This document shows, in pieces, positions 63,197 through 64,000 of a stretch of 64,000 nt of DNA. The notes beneath the pieces are model-generated. The model saw nothing but the letters and a program-made list of their open reading frames with translations. It had not been told where the DNA came from and made no database searches. The DNA comes from Brevibacterium sp. XM4083 (GTDB lineage: Bacteria > Actinomycetota > Actinomycetes > Actinomycetales > Brevibacteriaceae): positions 372,001 to 436,000 of the forward strand of contig NZ_VFYR02000002.1 in assembly GCF_006489205.2 (NCBI RefSeq), written 5' to 3'. Every line of letters begins with the position of its first letter. The first letter of the stretch is position 1. A program made the position numbers and the translations under genes.

Positions 63197-64000
63197 TCAC
63201 TTAGTTGCGTAAAAAGCCACAGCTGCTGCTGCGGTCACGTTCAACGAGTCGACGCCGCCCATCATCGGTATCGTCACACGGCGATCCAGTAGAGCATTAG
63301 TTTCCCTCGTAATCCCGTGGCCCTCAGTCCCGAACACAAGAGCAAGCTTCTCGTGGTCTTCGGCCACCAGATCATCAAGTGTGATCGCGCCCTCCCCCAG
63401 CGTCAGGCCAGCCACGACGTAGCCAGCCTCCTTGAGGTCCGCGATGCCCTTCTCCCAATCAGGGATCCGGGTCCACGGCACTTGGAAGACCGTCCCCATC
63501 GAAACCCGTACCGACCGCCGGTATAGGGGGTCAGCGCAAGTCGGCGACACCAGCACAGCATCGAGGCCCAGAGCCGCAGCATTGCGGAAGGCACTGCCCA
63601 CGTTGGTATGGTCCACTAGGCCTTCCAGGACCGCTACCCTACTGCGTCCGCTCGGCGCGGCGACAGGTTCCGGATGGAGTAGTTTAGGATCAGACACGTT
63701 CGTATGGTCGACAACGTCCTCGATGACGACGACCCGGCGGGCTTCGGCGAGCAGATCGGTGAGTGGGGGCAGGACCGGGCGCTCCATCGCCGCGAGTGCC
63801 CCGCGGTGGAGGTGGAAGCCGGTGAGCGCCTCGACGGCGTCGTCGGTGCCGATGTGGATCGGGGCGTCATTTCCGGCGATGAGGTCGGCGAGATCGAAGA
63901 GCCACTTCGGGCTCGTCAGATACGACCGCGGTGCCATGCCTGCGGCATGGGCACGGCGGATGATCTTCGAGGATTCGGCGATGAAGAGTCCCTCGGCCGG
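63197..64000 (-). CDS. Hybrid SpoU/TrmH-family RNA methyltransferase, 5' end outside window
   Basis: An open frame that runs off the right edge. The first about 97 visible residues are host-like (AEGLFIAESSKIIRRAHAAG ... VVVIEDVVDHTNV). At 63695 the composition changes and about 32 residues are inserted that end in a second copy, VAVLEGLVDHTNV, followed by a complete foreign SpoU C-terminus (NVGSAFRNAAALG; VFGTEGHGITRE; TIPMMGGVDSLNVTAAAAVAFY). Motifs 2 and 3 are intact, while the motif 1 neighbourhood is duplicated. Whether the hybrid methylates rRNA or tRNA is uncertain; the frame is fully open. Confidence 0.85.
   Translation of the reverse strand, partial: PAEGLFIAESSKIIRRAHAAGMAPRSYLTSPKWLFDLADLIAGNDAPIHIGTDDAVEALTGFHLHRGALAAMERPVLPPLTDLLAEARRVVVIEDVVDHTNVSDPKLLHPEPVAAPSGRSRVAVLEGLVDHTNVGSAFRNAAALGLDAVLVSPTCADPLYRRSVRVSMGTVFQVPWTRIPDWEKGIADLKEAGYVVAGLTLGEGAITLDDLVAEDHEKLALVFGTEGHGITRETNALLDRRVTIPMMGGVDSLNVTAAAAVAFYATK
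63599..63613. repeat. Island-internal copy of the att-like motif
   Basis: Minus-strand GACCATACCAACGTG, matching 14 of 15 bases with the copy at 63695-63709. It encodes the second DHTNV of the hybrid protein. Confidence 0.7.
63695..63709. repeat. Right junction copy of the att-like motif
   Basis: Minus-strand GACCATACGAACGTG at the change from host-like to island-like sequence. It encodes the first DHTNV of the hybrid methyltransferase. Confidence 0.65.

Larger units (their letters stand above)
55387..63709. mobile_element. Restriction-modification/anticodon-nuclease island inserted in a methyltransferase gene
   Basis: An 8.3-kb block between two ACCAT-N3-AACGT sites (55387-55401, 63695-63709), carrying hsdM, hsdS, a prrC homologue and hsdR, an uncertain ORF and a foreign 3' end of the interrupted gene. 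Composition is visibly less GC-rich than the flanks. It splits a SpoU-type gene: 5' half right, native 3' end left. No integrase, transposase or IS ends were found, so it either used a recombinase supplied in trans or entered by homologous/illegitimate recombination. Confidence 0.8.

Overview
The window is a high-GC actinobacterial chromosome segment. It carries a complete Pup-proteasome locus, mycothiol ligase MshC, a HelY helicase, accessory SecA2, the ImuA-ImuB-DnaE2 mutasome and a zinc-free L31, and many of its genes look leaderless. This combination fits Brevibacterium or a close relative, but the genus is inferred from gene content only.

Layout. 1-5824: polyprenol-phosphate mannosyltransferase (runs off the left edge), an amidohydrolase-fold protein without its metal ligands, a FEN-type nuclease fused to a DnaQ-type exonuclease, and secA2. 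5879-22130: helY, tatC, tatA, pafC, pafB, DUF3866, two FKBP isomerases, pafA, prcA, prcB, pup, dop, DUF3054, the proteasomal ATPase mpa/arc and trmI. Nearly the whole pupylation-degradation pathway is therefore in one block. 22177-33972: site-2 protease, RecB-type nuclease, HAD phosphatase, PAC2 protein, mshC, the SCO1664/DUF3090 pair, a degenerate aldo-keto reductase, uppP, a histidine phosphatase, DUF5703, a DMT transporter and an M20 peptidase. 34085-34172 is tRNA-Leu(GAG). 34310-40619: a fatty-acid beta-oxidation cluster (MaoC, FabG4-like, thiolase) divergent from a TetR regulator and an acyl-CoA dehydrogenase, with tandem operator-like repeats between them. 40633-42991: metX and metY. 43122-48866: dnaE2-imuB-imuA behind a LexA box. 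49019-54957: CDF transporter, methyltransferases, thiD-type kinase, L31 type B, YbaK-type deacylase and two poorly known proteins.

The accessory region is an approximately 8.3 kb island at 55387-63709, inserted inside a SpoU-family RNA methyltransferase gene. It carries hsdM, hsdS, a PrrC-type anticodon nuclease and hsdR, in the order of the Escherichia coli prr locus. This arrangement predicts a two-layer anti-phage defence: DNA restriction, backed by a latent tRNA nuclease released if restriction is disabled. The HsdS spacer contains four tandem 12-bp repeats, like the TAEL repeats of EcoR124I. The island brings its own copy of the methyltransferase 3' end, so the interrupted host gene stays open as a hybrid; the displaced native 3' end lies as a pseudogene at 54979-55401. 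No integrase is visible. Base composition drops visibly inside the island, most of all in the nuclease gene.

A second, window-wide pattern is a TANNNT -10 element ending 6-7 bases before the start codon of many genes. It implies widespread leaderless transcription and helped decide several starts. No stretch above 300 bases lacks a proposed gene, but if the doubtful ORF at 55504-56022 is not real, 55402-56127 would be a 726-base gap.
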